Below, in pieces: positions 22,088 to 32,604 of a stretch of 64,000 nucleotides of DNA; positions within the stretch are counted from its first letter, which is position 1, and every line of letters begins with the position of its first letter. Source of the stretch: Microbacteriaceae bacterium VKM Ac-2855 (GTDB taxonomy: Bacteria; Actinomycetota; Actinomycetes; Actinomycetales; Microbacteriaceae). The position numbers and the translations under genes are program-made. The stretch spans positions 434,001 to 498,000 of the forward strand of contig JABMLG010000003.1 of NCBI GenBank assembly GCA_013204985.1, written 5' to 3'. The notes under the pieces are model-generated. The model was not told the DNA's origin. It made no database searches and saw nothing but the letters and a program-made list of their open reading frames with translations.

Positions 22088-23044
22088 GTGCGACTTCGAC
22101 GAACGGACTCCTCCGGGCGCGGCTTTACGCGAGTACGTGCCGGTACAGGCTTCAGCTACCGCGATGCGCGGGGCGCCACGGTGTCGGATGCCGAGCTGCG
22201 GGCCCGCTTCGATGGGCTCGGCATCCCGCCGGCCTGGCGCGATGTCTGGATCGCCCCCTACCCGAACGGACACATCCAGGCGACGGGTGTCGATGCGGCC
22301 GGACGACGCCAGTACATCTACCACCCGACCTGGCGTGAGCAGAAGGATCGGATCAAATTCGACCGCTCCCTGCGGCTCGCCGAGTCGCTGCCCGGCGCCC
22401 GCCGCGGTGTGACCCTCGCCCTTCGTTCCGACGGAGCGACGCGGGAGCGTGCTCTAGCAGCGGCCTTCCGGATGCTCGACACCGGGTCGCTTCGCATCGG
22501 CAGCGAGCGCTACGCGAAGGAGCACGGCAGTATCGGCCTCTCGACGCTGCTCTGCGCCCACGCGAGTACGCACGGTGATCGGGTGGCCCTGGCCTTTCCG
22601 GGAAAGAGCCACCAGGCCTGGACGAGCGAGATCCTGGACGCCGATCTTGCGGCCTTCATCCGCTCCTTGAAGCGGCGGGGGCCCAACGCCCGGCTGTTGG
22701 CGTACCGGGACGGCTGCGAGTGGCATCCGCTCGCGGCGACCGAGATCAACGAGTTCGTGCGCGAGCGCGCCGGCGGCGACTTCTCGGCGAAGGATTTTCG
22801 CACGCTGCACGGGACCATCGCTGCCGGCGTGAGCCTCGCCCGCACGGGCTTCCAGCCCACGGTGCGAGCGCGCAACGCGGCGATCACCCAATCGATGCGC
22901 GACGCCGCGGCGGTTCTGGGCAACACCCCGGCGATCGCCCGGGCGAGCTACGTCGATCCCCGCCTGCTCGACCACTATCGCGCCGGTGAGATGCTGGACC
23001 CGGGCCGCCCCGAGTCCTCCCTCCGCGCCCTCCTCTTCGAGTAG
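22088..23044 (+). CDS. DNA topoisomerase IB (poxvirus-like)
   Basis: A 318-residue type IB topoisomerase that relaxes DNA supercoils through a 3'-phosphotyrosyl intermediate. Catalytic elements are present: the arginine in LRIGSERYAKEHGSIGL, the arginine and histidine in DFRTLHGT, and the nucleophile Tyr288 in the SYVDP motif. The N-terminal domain carries the GIPPAWRDVWIAPYPNGHIQ-type segment usual for bacterial members (shown in part). The GTG start is supported by a TAGGGT box 6 nt upstream. Bacterial TopIB genes are typically accessory and scattered, fitting its place in the insert between tuf and rpsJ. Palindrome copy B follows 12 bp after the stop. Confidence 0.92.
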   Translation: MRLRRTDSSGRGFTRVRAGTGFSYRDARGATVSDAELRARFDGLGIPPAWRDVWIAPYPNGHIQATGVDAAGRRQYIYHPTWREQKDRIKFDRSLRLAESLPGARRGVTLALRSDGATRERALAAAFRMLDTGSLRIGSERYAKEHGSIGLSTLLCAHASTHGDRVALAFPGKSHQAWTSEILDADLAAFIRSLKRRGPNARLLAYRDGCEWHPLAATEINEFVRERAGGDFSAKDFRTLHGTIAAGVSLARTGFQPTVRARNAAITQSMRDAAAVLGNTPAIARASYVDPRLLDHYRAGEMLDPGRPESSLRALLFE

Positions 23045-23056
23045 CCCTCCCTCCGC

Positions 23057-23118
23057 GCGCTGTCGTTTTCACCGCGCGCGGGTGTTTTGCCTGCAGCGCG
23101 CGGTGAAAACGACAGCGC
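23057..23118. repeat. GCTGTCGTTTTC palindrome family, copy B
   Basis: Perfect 23-bp arms (23057-23079 and 23096-23118) around a 16-nt loop; flanking CTCC/GGAG bases extend the pairing. It is located just after the topoisomerase stop codon. Confidence 0.93.
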
Positions 23119-23243
23119 CGTAGGAGGGTGCACGGTGTGTCGGCGAGCGCGTCGGTTCCTCCACAGGCACGGATAAGCCGAGAAGTTCGCAGATCAGGCC
23201 CTCGCGCCTTCGAGCGCAGCTGGGGCCGTGCGAGCCTCTCGGA

Positions 23244-24182
23244 ATGAAGCCGATCGCAGCCCGTCCGAATGGACTCCTCACGTCCTCGACCTTCGAGATC
23301 CGCGGGATGGATCCTCGGCGGCTGCGTCGAGGAGTCGCGGCCGGTGACTACGTGCGGATCAAGAAGGGCGCCTATTGCGCGGCGGATGAATGGGCCGCCA
23401 TGTCGGCTCTGGAGCGCCACATCATGCTCGTTCATGCCGTTGCGGAGTCCAATCCGGATGTCGTCTTCTCGCACTGGTCGGCCGCGGCGCTGCGAGGCCT
23501 CCCGATTTTCGGTCGATGGCCGGCAGAGGTGCACGTCCTCGAGCAGCGGACCGACGGCGGTCGGTCCGAACCGTACGTGCGCAAGCACTGCCTCGGCTAC
23601 CGGGAGAACGAGATCGAGACCATCGATGGAGCCCTGCGACTCACCACGTCGTTGCGTACCGCGATCGACATGGGAGCGGGGTCCTCCTTCGAGACCGCGG
23701 TCATCCTGATGGATGCCGCGCTGCATCGTGACGACTTCACGCGCTCGGACCTGGTGCAGCGGCTCGCGGAGGCGAAGCCGCATCGCGGCGGACGTGTCCT
23801 CGCCCGCGCCGGACGATTCTCGGACGGTCTTTCGGAGAGCCCGGGCGAATCGCTCAGTCGCGTGCGCATCCATCAACTCGGCTTCCCGCAGCCGGAGTTG
23901 CAGAAGGAGCGGGTCTGGCCCGACGGTCGCGTGGAGCGGCCGGACTTCGACTGGCCCGCTTTCCGGCTGATCGGGGAGTTCGACGGGAAGGGCAAGTACC
24001 TCAAGCCGGAATACCTGGGGTCGATGACACCGGGGGAGGCGGTCTACGCCGAGAAGCGTCGGGAGGACCGCTTCCGCTCGGTCGGAGACGGGTGCGCGCG
24101 CTGGGGCTGGCCCGAGCTGATGCAGCCGGACCTGCTGGCCCGGATTCTGCTGGATGCAGGGCTGTCACGTCAGCATCTGTAG
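23244..24182 (+). CDS. AbiEi-like N-terminal domain protein with nuclease-like C-terminal segment
   Basis: A 312-residue protein. Residues 1-60 look like the winged-helix antitoxin-type domain seen in AbiEi proteins (RGMDPRRLRRGVAAGDYVRIKKGAY). The middle has the FSHWSAAALRGLP segment usual in that family. Near residues 232-253 there is a pattern resembling a PD-(D/E)xK nuclease core: P-D-F-D, then IGEFDGKGKY. Similar proteins in Micrococcales are called hypothetical or AbiEi-family; neither antitoxin nor nuclease activity is shown. No cognate AbiEii toxin is adjacent. The gene stands alone between palindrome copies B and C, like a cassette. The ATG lacks a good ribosome-binding site. Confidence 0.7.
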   Translation: MKPIAARPNGLLTSSTFEIRGMDPRRLRRGVAAGDYVRIKKGAYCAADEWAAMSALERHIMLVHAVAESNPDVVFSHWSAAALRGLPIFGRWPAEVHVLEQRTDGGRSEPYVRKHCLGYRENEIETIDGALRLTTSLRTAIDMGAGSSFETAVILMDAALHRDDFTRSDLVQRLAEAKPHRGGRVLARAGRFSDGLSESPGESLSRVRIHQLGFPQPELQKERVWPDGRVERPDFDWPAFRLIGEFDGKGKYLKPEYLGSMTPGEAVYAEKRREDRFRSVGDGCARWGWPELMQPDLLARILLDAGLSRQHL

Positions 24183-24186
24183 CAGC

Positions 24187-24248
24187 TGCGCTGTCGTTTT
24201 CACCGCGCGCGGGTGGCATGCCTGCTGCGCGCGGTGAAAAGGACAGCA
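24187..24248. repeat. GCTGTCGTTTTC palindrome family, copy C
   Basis: Left arm 24187-24210 and right arm 24227-24248 pair with one mismatch (AAAAGGACAG in place of AAAACGACAG). It begins 5 bp after the stop of the AbiEi-like gene. Confidence 0.9.
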
Positions 24249-24644
24249 CAACAGGGGAAAAGTCGCGACACGCCCGGGTTGCATGGACCCCGGATGTGTG
24301 CGAAACTTCTGTAGTTCAAAATTTCCGTTGCGTGAGCGGATCCGGCCTGGCCGAGATCAGCTCAGACCAGCGGGACACTGCCAGTGCAGTGCATGAGCCA
24401 GACCGCGTTCGCGTGGGTCGGCGCAGGCGGCGGGTAGCAGAACGAAACAACCGACAACTCTACGGGCTCTCCGACTGTCGTGCGTTCTGCGTGCGACTTC
24501 CGAAGCGCCCCGGAGGATCCGGTTCTCGACAGAAGAACATGCGGTGCGCCACCAGGAGCACCGAGCGTTTAGACGCCGCGTCCAATGCGATGGAGTCCCA
24601 CAGGACTGCACGTAAGACGCAATAACAAGAGAGCGAGTACTCAC
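24249..24644 (+). other. Upstream region and leader of the S10 operon
   Basis: About 396 bp without a supported gene. It contains an A/T-rich patch around 24300-24330 that may hold the S10 promoter, but no -35/-10 pair with good spacing could be assigned. A weak purine-rich AAGAGAG precedes rpsJ. Confidence 0.4.
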
Positions 24645-24953
24645 ATGGCGGGACAGAAGATCCGCATCCGACTGAAGTCGTACGACCACGAGGTCATCGA
24701 CACGTCGGCCCGCAAGATCGTCGACACGGTGACCCGTGCCGGTGCAACGGTCGTCGGCCCCGTGCCGCTGCCGACGGAGAAGAACGTCATCTGCGTGATC
24801 CGTTCTCCTCACAAGTACAAGGACAGCCGCGAGCACTTCGAGATGCGCACGCACAAGCGTCTGATCGACATCATCGACCCGACCCCCAAGGCCGTCGACT
24901 CGCTCATGCGTCTCGACCTGCCGGCGGACGTCAACATCGAGATCAAGCTCTGA
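24645..24953 (+). CDS. rpsJ: 30S ribosomal protein S10
   Basis: S10, 102 residues, head of the 30S subunit; it also binds NusB in antitermination. The whole protein is conserved in length and ends with the usual [11 protein letters not shown] at 24645 was chosen over an in-frame start 20 codons upstream because [19 protein letters not shown] is the family N-terminus. First gene of the S10 operon (rpsJ-rplCDWB-rpsS-rplV-rpsC-rplP-rpmC-rpsQ), 22 bp before rplC. Confidence 0.99.
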   Translation: MAGQKIRIRLKSYDHEVIDTSARKIVDTVTRAGATVVGPVPLPTEKNVICVIRSPHKYKDSREHFEMRTHKRLIDIIDPTPKAVDSLMRLDLPADVNIEIKL

Positions 24954-24975
24954 GCGGGATAGGACAAGAGAAATC

Positions 24976-25644
24976 ATGACTGTCACCGTTTCCCCCACCA
25001 CCAAGACCTCCAAGGGTCTGCTGGGCACGAAGCTCGGCATGACGCAGGTCTGGGACGAGAACAACAAGCTCGTTCCCGTCACCGTGATCGAGATCGCTCC
25101 GAACGTCGTGACCCAGGTCCGCACGGAGGAGAAGGACGGCTACTCGGCCGTGCAGATCGCCGCCGGTGCCATCGACCCGCGCAAGGTCAACAAGCCTGCC
25201 GGTGGTCACTTCGACGCCGCGGGTGTCACCCCCCGTCGCCACCTCACCGAGGTCCGCACCTCCGACGCCTCCGAGTACTCGGCCGGCCAGGAGCTGACCG
25301 TCGGCGCCGTCTTCGAGGCCGGCACCAAGGTCGACGTCGTCGGCACCAGCAAGGGCAAGGGCTTCGCCGGTGTTATGAAGCGTCACAACTTCAAGGGCGT
25401 CTCCGCTTCGCACGGTTCGCACCGCAACCACCGCAAGCCGGGCTCCATCGGTGCCTCCTCGACCCCGAGCCGTGTCTTCAAGGGCATGCGCATGGCCGGT
25501 CGTATGGGTGGCGAGCGCGTCACCGTGCTCAACCTCAAGGTGCACTCCGTCGACACCGAGAAGGGTCTGCTGCTCGTCAAGGGCGCCGTCCCCGGTGCGC
25601 GTGGCCGCCTCGTGTTCGTTCGCAACGCCGTGAAGGGAGCGTAG
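24976..25644 (+). CDS. rplC: 50S ribosomal protein L3
   Basis: L3, 222 residues, one of the first proteins in 50S assembly, with a long finger reaching the peptidyl transferase centre. Typical segments are [12 protein letters not shown] at the N-terminus, the [16 protein letters not shown] loop and the [13 protein letters not shown] finger base. It follows rpsJ closely with an AAGAG ribosome-binding site and precedes rplD by 5 bp. Confidence 0.99.
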   Translation: MTVTVSPTTKTSKGLLGTKLGMTQVWDENNKLVPVTVIEIAPNVVTQVRTEEKDGYSAVQIAAGAIDPRKVNKPAGGHFDAAGVTPRRHLTEVRTSDASEYSAGQELTVGAVFEAGTKVDVVGTSKGKGFAGVMKRHNFKGVSASHGSHRNHRKPGSIGASSTPSRVFKGMRMAGRMGGERVTVLNLKVHSVDTEKGLLLVKGAVPGARGRLVFVRNAVKGA

Positions 25645-25649
25645 TTTCC

Positions 25650-26297
25650 ATGGCTACCCTCAACATCGTCGACGCCCAGGGCGCTCAGACCGGTACGGTC
25701 GAGCTCCCCGCCGAGCTCTTCGACGTCCAGACCAACGTCCCCCTCATCCACCAGGTCGTCGTGGCCCAGCTCGCCGCGGCGCGCCAGGGTACCCACAAGA
25801 CCAAGAACCGTGGTGAGGTCTCCGGCGCCGGCCGCAAGCCGTTCAAGCAGAAGGGCACCGGCCGCGCCCGTCAGGGTTCGATCCGCGCCCCGCACATGAC
25901 CGGTGGTGGTGTCGTGCACGGCCCGACACCCCGCAACTACGCGCAGCGCACCCCCAAGAAGATGATCGCCGCGGCTCTGCTCGGTGCCCTCTCCGACCGC
26001 GCTCGCGGTGCCCGTCTCCACGTCGTCGAGTCGCTCGCCATCGGCGAGACCCCGAAGACCAAGGATGCGATCAACCTGCTCAACACCATCGCGACGTCGA
26101 AGCACGTCCTGGTGGTCCTCGAGCGCGATGACTTCATCGCCGAGCTGTCGCTGCGCAACATCCCGACCGTGCACATCCTGCCGTTCGACCAGCTGAACGC
26201 GTACGACGTGCTCGTCTCCGACGACATCGTCTTCTCGAAGGGCGCCCTCGAGGGCTTCATTGCGAGCAAGACCAAGAAGGAAGAGGTTTCCGCATGA
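25650..26297 (+). CDS. rplD: 50S ribosomal protein L4
   Basis: L4, 215 residues, lines the nascent-peptide exit tunnel. The extended tunnel loop is visible ([22 protein letters not shown], read here in two parts) with the macrolide-relevant lysine and glycine region intact. It overlaps rplW by 4 nt (ATGA), the usual coupling in this operon. No C-terminal extension is seen. Confidence 0.99.
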   Translation: MATLNIVDAQGAQTGTVELPAELFDVQTNVPLIHQVVVAQLAAARQGTHKTKNRGEVSGAGRKPFKQKGTGRARQGSIRAPHMTGGGVVHGPTPRNYAQRTPKKMIAAALLGALSDRARGARLHVVESLAIGETPKTKDAINLLNTIATSKHVLVVLERDDFIAELSLRNIPTVHILPFDQLNAYDVLVSDDIVFSKGALEGFIASKTKKEEVSA

Positions 26298-26602
26298 CTC
26301 AGTCGGCCGCCTTCAACAAGGACCCGCGCGACATCATCATCTCGCCCGTCGTCTCCGAGAAGTCCTACAGCCTGATCGACAACGGCAAGTACACCTTCGT
26401 GGTGGACCCCCGCTCGAACAAGACCGAGATCAAGCTCGCCATCGAGAAGATCTTCGGAGTCGAGGTCGCCTCGATCAACACCCTGAACCGTCAGGGCAAG
26501 ACCCGCCGCACCAAGTTCGGCACCGGCAAGCGCAAGGACACCAAGCGCGCGATCGTCACGCTGAAGTCCGGATCCATCGACATCTTCACGAGCGTCGGCT
26601 AA
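26294..26602 (+). CDS. rplW: 50S ribosomal protein L23
   Basis: L23, 102 residues, sits at the tunnel exit and docks trigger factor and SRP. The family core [15 protein letters not shown] begins near residue 15 and the [16 protein letters not shown] loop follows. Translation is coupled to rplD through a 4-nt overlap; rplB starts 28 bp downstream after its own ribosome-binding site. Confidence 0.99.
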   Translation: MTQSAAFNKDPRDIIISPVVSEKSYSLIDNGKYTFVVDPRSNKTEIKLAIEKIFGVEVASINTLNRQGKTRRTKFGTGKRKDTKRAIVTLKSGSIDIFTSVG

Positions 26603-26630
26603 GGCCCCGGAAGCGTAGAGGAACAAGACA

Positions 26631-27470
<840 letters not shown>

Positions 27471-27482
27471 GAGTAACGGAAG

Positions 27483-27764
27483 ATGCCTCGCAGTCTCAAG
27501 AAGGGCCCCTTCGTTGACGACCACCTGCTTCGCAAGGTGTTCACGGCCAACGAAGCCGGCAACAAGAACGTCATCAAGACCTGGTCGCGCCGTTCGATGA
27601 TCATCCCCGCCATGCTGGGACACACCATCGCCGTGCACGACGGTCGCAAGCACATCCCCGTGTTCGTGACCGAGACCATGGTCGGCCACAAGCTCGGCGA
27701 GTTCGCCCCTACTCGGACCTTCCGCGGTCACGAGAAGGACGACAAGAAGGGCCGTCGCCGCTGA
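27483..27764 (+). CDS. rpsS: 30S ribosomal protein S19
   Basis: S19, 93 residues, in the 30S head next to the A-site finger bridge. The whole sequence matches the family from [16 protein letters not shown] to the basic C-terminus [12 protein letters not shown]. It follows rplB by 12 bp with GGAG upstream, and rplV begins 25 bp later. Confidence 0.99.
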   Translation: MPRSLKKGPFVDDHLLRKVFTANEAGNKNVIKTWSRRSMIIPAMLGHTIAVHDGRKHIPVFVTETMVGHKLGEFAPTRTFRGHEKDDKKGRRR

Positions 27765-27789
27765 CGCGGCGACGTGAAGGAGGAAAGAA

Positions 27790-28155
27790 ATGGTGGAGTC
27801 GATCGCCCGCGTGCGACACATCCGCGTCACCCCCCAGAAGGCTCGCCGCGTCGTCAACCTGATCCGCGGTAAGCAGGCTCAGGAGGCCCTGGCCATCCTG
27901 AAGTTCGCCGAGCAGGGCGCTTCGGAGCCCGTCTACAAGCTGGTGGCTTCGGCCATCGCGAACGCTCGTGTCAAGGCCGACGCCTCGAACGAGTACCTCG
28001 ACGAGCAGGACCTCTACGTGTCCAGCGCCTTCGTCGATGAGGGAACCACCCTCAAGCGATTCCAGCCCCGTGCTCAGGGTCGTGCCTTCCGCATCAACAA
28101 GCGCACCAGCCACATCACGGTTGTGCTGGCCACTCCTGAGGAGGGGACCAAGTAA
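27790..28155 (+). CDS. rplV: 50S ribosomal protein L22
   Basis: L22, 121 residues, contributes the beta-hairpin that lines the exit tunnel near the macrolide site ([19 protein letters not shown] region, residues about 84-102). A strong AAGGAGGAAAG ribosome-binding site precedes the start. Its stop codon shares one base with the rpsC start (TAATG). Confidence 0.99.
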   Translation: MVESIARVRHIRVTPQKARRVVNLIRGKQAQEALAILKFAEQGASEPVYKLVASAIANARVKADASNEYLDEQDLYVSSAFVDEGTTLKRFQPRAQGRAFRINKRTSHITVVLATPEEGTK

Positions 28156-28910
28156 TGGGTCAGAAAGTAAACCCCTACGGTTTCCGTCTGGGAATCACGA
28201 CCGACCACGTGTCGCGTTGGTTCTCCGACAGCACCAAGAAGGGCCAGCGTTACAGCGACTACCTCGCGGAGGACGTCAAGATCCGTCGTCTCCTCGCGAC
28301 GCAGCTCGACCGTGCGGGCGTCGCTCGCATCGAGATCGAGCGCACCCGTGACCGCGTCCGCGTCGACATCCACACCGCCCGTCCGGGCATCGTGATCGGT
28401 CGTCGTGGCGCCGAGGCCGAGCGCATCCGCGCCGACCTCGAGAAGCTCACGGGCAAGCAGATCCAGCTGAACATCCTCGAGGTCAAGAACCCCGAGGCCG
28501 AGGCTCAGCTCGTCGCGCAGGGTATCGCCGAGCAGCTCTCCGCTCGTGTGGCTTTCCGCCGCGCGATGCGTAAGGGTCTGCAGGGCGCGCAGCGCGCCGG
28601 CGCCAAGGGTGTCCGCATCCAGGTCTCGGGCCGCCTCGGCGGCGCGGAGATGTCGCGCTCGGAGTTCTACCGCGAGGGTCGCGTGCCGCTGCACACCCTT
28701 CGCGCGAACATCGACTACGGCTTCTACGAGGCCAAGACCACCTTCGGCCGCATCGGCGTGAAGGTCTGGATCTACAAGGGCGACATCACCAACAAGGAAC
28801 TCGCCCGCGAGCAGGCCAACACCAAGCCGCGTAGCGACCGTAACGACCGTCCGCGTCGTGCCCCGCGCCAGCAGGCCGAGGCGCCCGTCGCAGCAGGAGT
28901 TGAGGCATAA
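28155..28910 (+). CDS. rpsC: 30S ribosomal protein S3
   Basis: S3, 251 residues, part of the mRNA entry pore with helicase activity. The KH domain motif [14 protein letters not shown] is visible near residues 77-91. The C-terminal 35 residues form a basic, proline- and arginine-rich tail ([15 protein letters not shown]) typical of actinobacterial S3. Coupled to rplV by a one-base overlap; rplP follows after 2 bp. Confidence 0.99.
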   Translation: MGQKVNPYGFRLGITTDHVSRWFSDSTKKGQRYSDYLAEDVKIRRLLATQLDRAGVARIEIERTRDRVRVDIHTARPGIVIGRRGAEAERIRADLEKLTGKQIQLNILEVKNPEAEAQLVAQGIAEQLSARVAFRRAMRKGLQGAQRAGAKGVRIQVSGRLGGAEMSRSEFYREGRVPLHTLRANIDYGFYEAKTTFGRIGVKVWIYKGDITNKELAREQANTKPRSDRNDRPRRAPRQQAEAPVAAGVEA

Positions 28911-28912
28911 CC

Positions 28913-29331
<419 letters not shown>

Positions 29332-29332
<1 letters not shown>

Positions 29333-29664
29333 TGGCTCTCGGATCCAAGGAGCTCGCACCCACCGAGCTCGACACCTTCGAAGACGAGCGTCTCGTCACC
29401 GAGCTGAAGAAGGCCAAGGAAGAGCTGTTCAACCTGCGCTTCCAGTCGGCCACCGGCCAGCTCGACACCAACGGCCGCCTGCGTGCCGTCAAGCGCGACA
29501 TCGCCCGCATCTACACGGTCATCCGTGAGCGCGAGCTCGGTATTCGCGCCACCCCCGCACCCGTCGAGGCTCCGGCCAAGGCGGAGAAGAAGGCCCCCAA
29601 GGCGAAGAAGGCCGACAAGGCCGTCGACGCTCCGGCGGCTGACACGAATGAGGAGGCCAAGTAA
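29332..29664 (+). CDS. rpmC: 50S ribosomal protein L29 with C-terminal extension
   Basis: L29 at the tunnel exit. The conserved helical hairpin occupies residues 1-75 ([14 protein letters not shown] and the [14 protein letters not shown] segment). At 110 residues it is much longer than the usual 60-80 because of an alanine/lysine/proline-rich C-terminal tail ([19 protein letters not shown]). Such tails occur in actinobacterial L29, where they may bind rRNA or be disordered. One-base overlaps on both sides tie it to rplP and rpsQ. Confidence 0.97.
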
Positions 29665-29978
29665 TGGCAACGGCTAACGAAACCGCCGGCCACGAGTCGG
29701 CCGCTCACGATGTGAAGGCTGCGGACGCCCGCGGCTACCGCAAGACCCGTCGTGGCTACGTCACGAGCGACAAGATGGAGAAGACCATCGTCGTCGAGGT
29801 CGAAGACCGCGTGAAGCACCCCCTGTACGGCAAGGTCATCCGCCGCACGTCGAAGGTCAAGGCTCACGATGAGCTGAACGCCGCCGGCATCGGCGACCTG
29901 GTCGTCATCAGCGAGACCCGTCCCCTGAGCGCCTCCAAGCGCTGGCGCCTGGTCGAGATCCTCGAGAAGGCCAAGTAG
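29664..29978 (+). CDS. rpsQ: 30S ribosomal protein S17
   Basis: S17, 104 residues, a 30S body assembly protein with an OB fold. The core begins at about residue 25 ([19 protein letters not shown]) after an N-terminal extension rich in alanine, glutamate and histidine that is not part of the standard domain. The C-terminal [17 protein letters not shown] is typical. Last gene of the tightly packed S10 block; rplN starts 35 bp downstream. Confidence 0.98.
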   Translation: MATANETAGHESAAHDVKAADARGYRKTRRGYVTSDKMEKTIVVEVEDRVKHPLYGKVIRRTSKVKAHDELNAAGIGDLVVISETRPLSASKRWRLVEILEKAK

Positions 29979-30013
29979 GCCTCGCGGGCTACTTGAGTTA
30001 GTAGGAGAAGAAC

Positions 30014-30382
30014 ATGCTGCAGCAAGAATCCCGGGTCAAGGTCGCCGACAACACGGGTGCGAAGGAACTGCTCACCATCCGCGTTCTCGGGGGCTCCGGC
30101 CGTCGTTACGCGGGTCTCGGTGACATCATCGTCGCCACCGTCAAGGACGCCATTCCCGGTGGAAACGTCAAGAAGGGCGATGTGGTCAAGGCCGTCATCG
30201 TCCGTACCGTCAAGCAGACCCGTCGTTCCGACGGTTCGTACATCAAGTTCGACGAGAACGCCGCCGTGATCCTGAAGAACGACGGGGACCCCCGCGGTAC
30301 CCGTATCTTCGGACCGGTCGGTCGCGAGCTTCGCGACAAGAAGTTCATGAAGATCGTCTCGCTGGCACCGGAGGTTATCTAG
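30014..30382 (+). CDS. rplN: 50S ribosomal protein L14
   Basis: L14, 122 residues, at the subunit interface. [20 protein letters not shown] and the C-terminal [12 protein letters not shown] are diagnostic. It starts the spc block; the ribosome-binding site AGGAGA is 5 nt upstream. rplX follows after 2 bp. Confidence 0.99.
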   Translation: MLQQESRVKVADNTGAKELLTIRVLGGSGRRYAGLGDIIVATVKDAIPGGNVKKGDVVKAVIVRTVKQTRRSDGSYIKFDENAAVILKNDGDPRGTRIFGPVGRELRDKKFMKIVSLAPEVI

Positions 30383-30384
30383 TC

Positions 30385-30744
30385 ATGGCCAAGATCAAGA
30401 AGGGTGACCTCGTCCAGGTCATCTCGGGCGCTACCCAGGCCCGCGGCGGAGATCGCGGCAAGCAGGGCAAGGTCCTCGAGGTCCTGGTCGAGCGCAACCG
30501 CGTCGTCGTCGAGGGTGTGAACTTCGTCAAGAAGCACAACCGCGTCGGCCAGTCGCAGCGCGGCTCGAAGGAGGGCGGCATCGAGACCATCGAGGCCCCC
30601 ATCCACATCTCTAACGTCGCACTCGTCGACCCCAAGACCAAGAAGCCGACCCGCGTCGGACACCGCAACGTGTCCGTCACGAAGGACGGCGTGACCAAGA
30701 CGGTTCGCGTTCGTTACGCGAAGTCGTCCGGCGAGGAGCTGTAA
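30385..30744 (+). CDS. rplX: 50S ribosomal protein L24
   Basis: L24, 119 residues, initiates 50S assembly. The KOW motif [16 protein letters not shown] is at the N-terminus. Slightly longer than the classical 104 residues, with the usual actinobacterial C-terminal part ending SSGEEL. Overlaps rplE by one base. Confidence 0.99.
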   Translation: MAKIKKGDLVQVISGATQARGGDRGKQGKVLEVLVERNRVVVEGVNFVKKHNRVGQSQRGSKEGGIETIEAPIHISNVALVDPKTKKPTRVGHRNVSVTKDGVTKTVRVRYAKSSGEEL

Positions 30745-31325
30745 TGGCGGACACCGCTACGGCTGAGAAGGCTCAGCCGCGCCTCAAGGCGAAGTACAAG
30801 GCCGACATCGTTCCCGTTCTCAAGGAGCAGTTCGGTTTCGGCAACATCCACCAGGTCCCCGGCCTGGTCAAGGTGGTCGTGAACACCGGTGTCGGCGAGG
30901 CCGCCCGCGATGGCAAGATCATCGACGGCGCCATCAAGGACCTCACCGCGATCACCGGCCAGAAGCCGCAGGTCACGAAGGCCCGCAAGTCCATCGCGCA
31001 GTTCAAACTGCGTGAGGGCCAGGCCATCGGCGCACACGTCACCCTTCGCGGCGACCGTGCGTGGGAGTTCCTGGATCGTCTCGTGAACGTGGCGCTGCCC
31101 CGTATCCGTGACTTCCGCGGCCTCTCGGACCGTCAGTTCGACGGCAACGGAAACTACACCTTCGGTATCACCGAGCAGTCGATCTTCCACGAGATCGATC
31201 AGGACCGTATCGACCGCGTGCGTGGCTTCGACATCACCGTCGTGACCACCGCGAAGACGGATGACGAGGGCCGCGCGCTGCTCAAGCAGCTCGGCTTCCC
31301 GTTCAAGACGGCCGACAACAACTAA
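30744..31325 (+). CDS. rplE: 50S ribosomal protein L5
   Basis: L5, 193 residues, binds 5S rRNA and contacts the P-site tRNA. The conserved [22 protein letters not shown] and [17 protein letters not shown] segments are intact. In most bacteria rpsN follows directly; here rplE is followed by a strong intrinsic terminator (31344-31389) and a palindromic repeat, so it is the end of a transcription unit. Confidence 0.99.
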   Translation: MADTATAEKAQPRLKAKYKADIVPVLKEQFGFGNIHQVPGLVKVVVNTGVGEAARDGKIIDGAIKDLTAITGQKPQVTKARKSIAQFKLREGQAIGAHVTLRGDRAWEFLDRLVNVALPRIRDFRGLSDRQFDGNGNYTFGITEQSIFHEIDQDRIDRVRGFDITVVTTAKTDDEGRALLKQLGFPFKTADNN

Positions 31326-31343
31326 GGTCCTTCGACCTCGAGG

Positions 31344-31389
31344 GCTGTCGCTTCTCCTCCATCCGTGGGGGAGGAGCGGCAGCTTTTTT
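31344..31389 (+). terminator. Intrinsic terminator after rplE
   Basis: GCTGTCGC...CTCCTCC pairs with GGAGGAG-CGGCAGC and is followed directly by TTTTTT, the only clear T-tailed terminator inside a ribosomal protein operon of this window. Confidence 0.93.
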
Positions 31390-31396
31390 GTGTCGG

Positions 31397-31454
31397 GCTG
31401 TCGTTTTCACCGCGCGCGGGTGGCGTGCCACCCGCGCGCGGTGAAAACGACAGC
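31397..31454. repeat. GCTGTCGTTTTC palindrome family, copy D (perfect)
   Basis: A 58-nt perfect palindrome: 28-nt arms with a 2-nt centre (GT). It is the best-preserved copy and lies 8 bp after the rplE terminator. Confidence 0.95.
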
Positions 31455-31475
31455 GCAGGGGCACGCAACTCGTAC

Positions 31476-31505
31476 TTGTCCGGCATCCGCGCCATAGCGT
31501 ATGAT
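31476..31505 (+). promoter_or_regulatory. Promoter for rpsH and the second half of the spc operon
   Basis: TTGTCC, 18-bp spacer, TATGAT. The predicted start near 31514 gives a leader of about 147 nt that opens with GGC and a GCGCG/CGCGC hairpin. With the upstream terminator, this makes rpsH-map an independent transcription unit. The remaining part of the 335-bp gap between rplE and rpsH is this leader; no rpsN gene is present. Confidence 0.75.
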
Positions 31506-31660
31506 CGGACGCTGGCTTGCCATGCGCGTTCGCGCGCGTACAGGCCGCAGTCCCGCGGTCACGCGGGGCGAATGGGCACCGGCCACCGTCGGTGCCGTCA
31601 CACCACAGGTCGGCCCCGGTGTACCGGGAGTCGAAACCAGGCGAAAGGCACCATCAGCTC

Positions 31661-32059
31661 ATGACCATGACTGATCCGGTCGCAGATCTGCTGACCAGAA
31701 TCCGTAACGCCAACTCGGCGCATCACGACTCCATCACCCTCCCGGGCTCGAAGCTCAAGGCGCACATCGCCGAGATCCTCAAGCTCGAGGGTTACATCGC
31801 CGACTGGAAGGTCGAGGAGGCGCGCGTCGGTACGGCGCTCACCATCTCCCTCAAGTACGGCCCGAACCGCGAGCGTTCGATCGCGGGCATCAAGCGCGTG
31901 TCGAAGCCCGGCCTGCGCGTCTACGCGAAGTCCACGGAGATCCCGAACGTCCTCGGTGGCCTCGGCGTCGCAATCCTGTCCACCTCAAGCGGGCTCCTCA
32001 CGGACCGCCAGGCCGTCAAGAAGGGCGTAGGTGGGGAAGTCCTCGCCTACGTGTGGTAA
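31661..32059 (+). CDS. rpsH: 30S ribosomal protein S8
   Basis: S8, 132 residues, a central 16S rRNA binder. [23 protein letters not shown] is the standard actinobacterial N-terminus, which fixes the ATG at 31661 rather than the longer upstream frame. The C-terminal [13 protein letters not shown] is invariant in the family. First gene after the break in the spc operon; rplF starts 6 bp after the stop. Confidence 0.99.
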   Translation: MTMTDPVADLLTRIRNANSAHHDSITLPGSKLKAHIAEILKLEGYIADWKVEEARVGTALTISLKYGPNRERSIAGIKRVSKPGLRVYAKSTEIPNVLGGLGVAILSTSSGLLTDRQAVKKGVGGEVLAYVW

Positions 32060-32065
32060 TCACAC

Positions 32066-32602
32066 ATGTCGCGTATTGGAAGACTCCCCATCGAGATCCC
32101 GGCGGGCGTCGACGTCTCCGTCGCCGACTCCGTGGTCACCGTCAAGGGCCCCAAGGGTGAGCTGACCGTCTCGGTCGCCAACCCCATCGAGGTCACCGTC
32201 GAGGCCGGTTCGGTCATCGTCACCCGTCCGAACGACGAGCGCGAGTCGCGCTCGCTGCACGGCCTCACCCGTACCCTCATCGCGAACGACATCATCGGCG
32301 TGACCCAGGGCTACACGAAGGGCCTCGAGGTCGTCGGTACCGGTTACCGCGTCGTCGCGAAGGGCTCGGACATCGAGTTCGCTCTCGGCTTCTCGCACCC
32401 CGTGCTCGTCACCCCGCCTGCGGGCATCTCGTTCACGGTCGAGGGCAACAACAAGCTCACCGTGCACGGCATCTCGAAGCAGGCCGTCGGTGAGGCGGCC
32501 GCCAACATTCGTAAGATCCGCAAGCCCGAGCCCTACAAGGGCAAGGGCGTGCGCTACGCCGGCGAGGTCGTTCGCCGCAAGGCCGGAAAGAGCGGTAAGT
32601 AA
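32066..32602 (+). CDS. rplF: 50S ribosomal protein L6
   Basis: L6, 178 residues, two tandem similar domains near the factor-binding centre. [17 protein letters not shown] and the C-terminal [21 protein letters not shown] are diagnostic. Normal length; 2 bp before rplR. Confidence 0.99.
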   Translation: MSRIGRLPIEIPAGVDVSVADSVVTVKGPKGELTVSVANPIEVTVEAGSVIVTRPNDERESRSLHGLTRTLIANDIIGVTQGYTKGLEVVGTGYRVVAKGSDIEFALGFSHPVLVTPPAGISFTVEGNNKLTVHGISKQAVGEAAANIRKIRKPEPYKGKGVRYAGEVVRRKAGKSGK

Positions 32603-32604
32603 TC

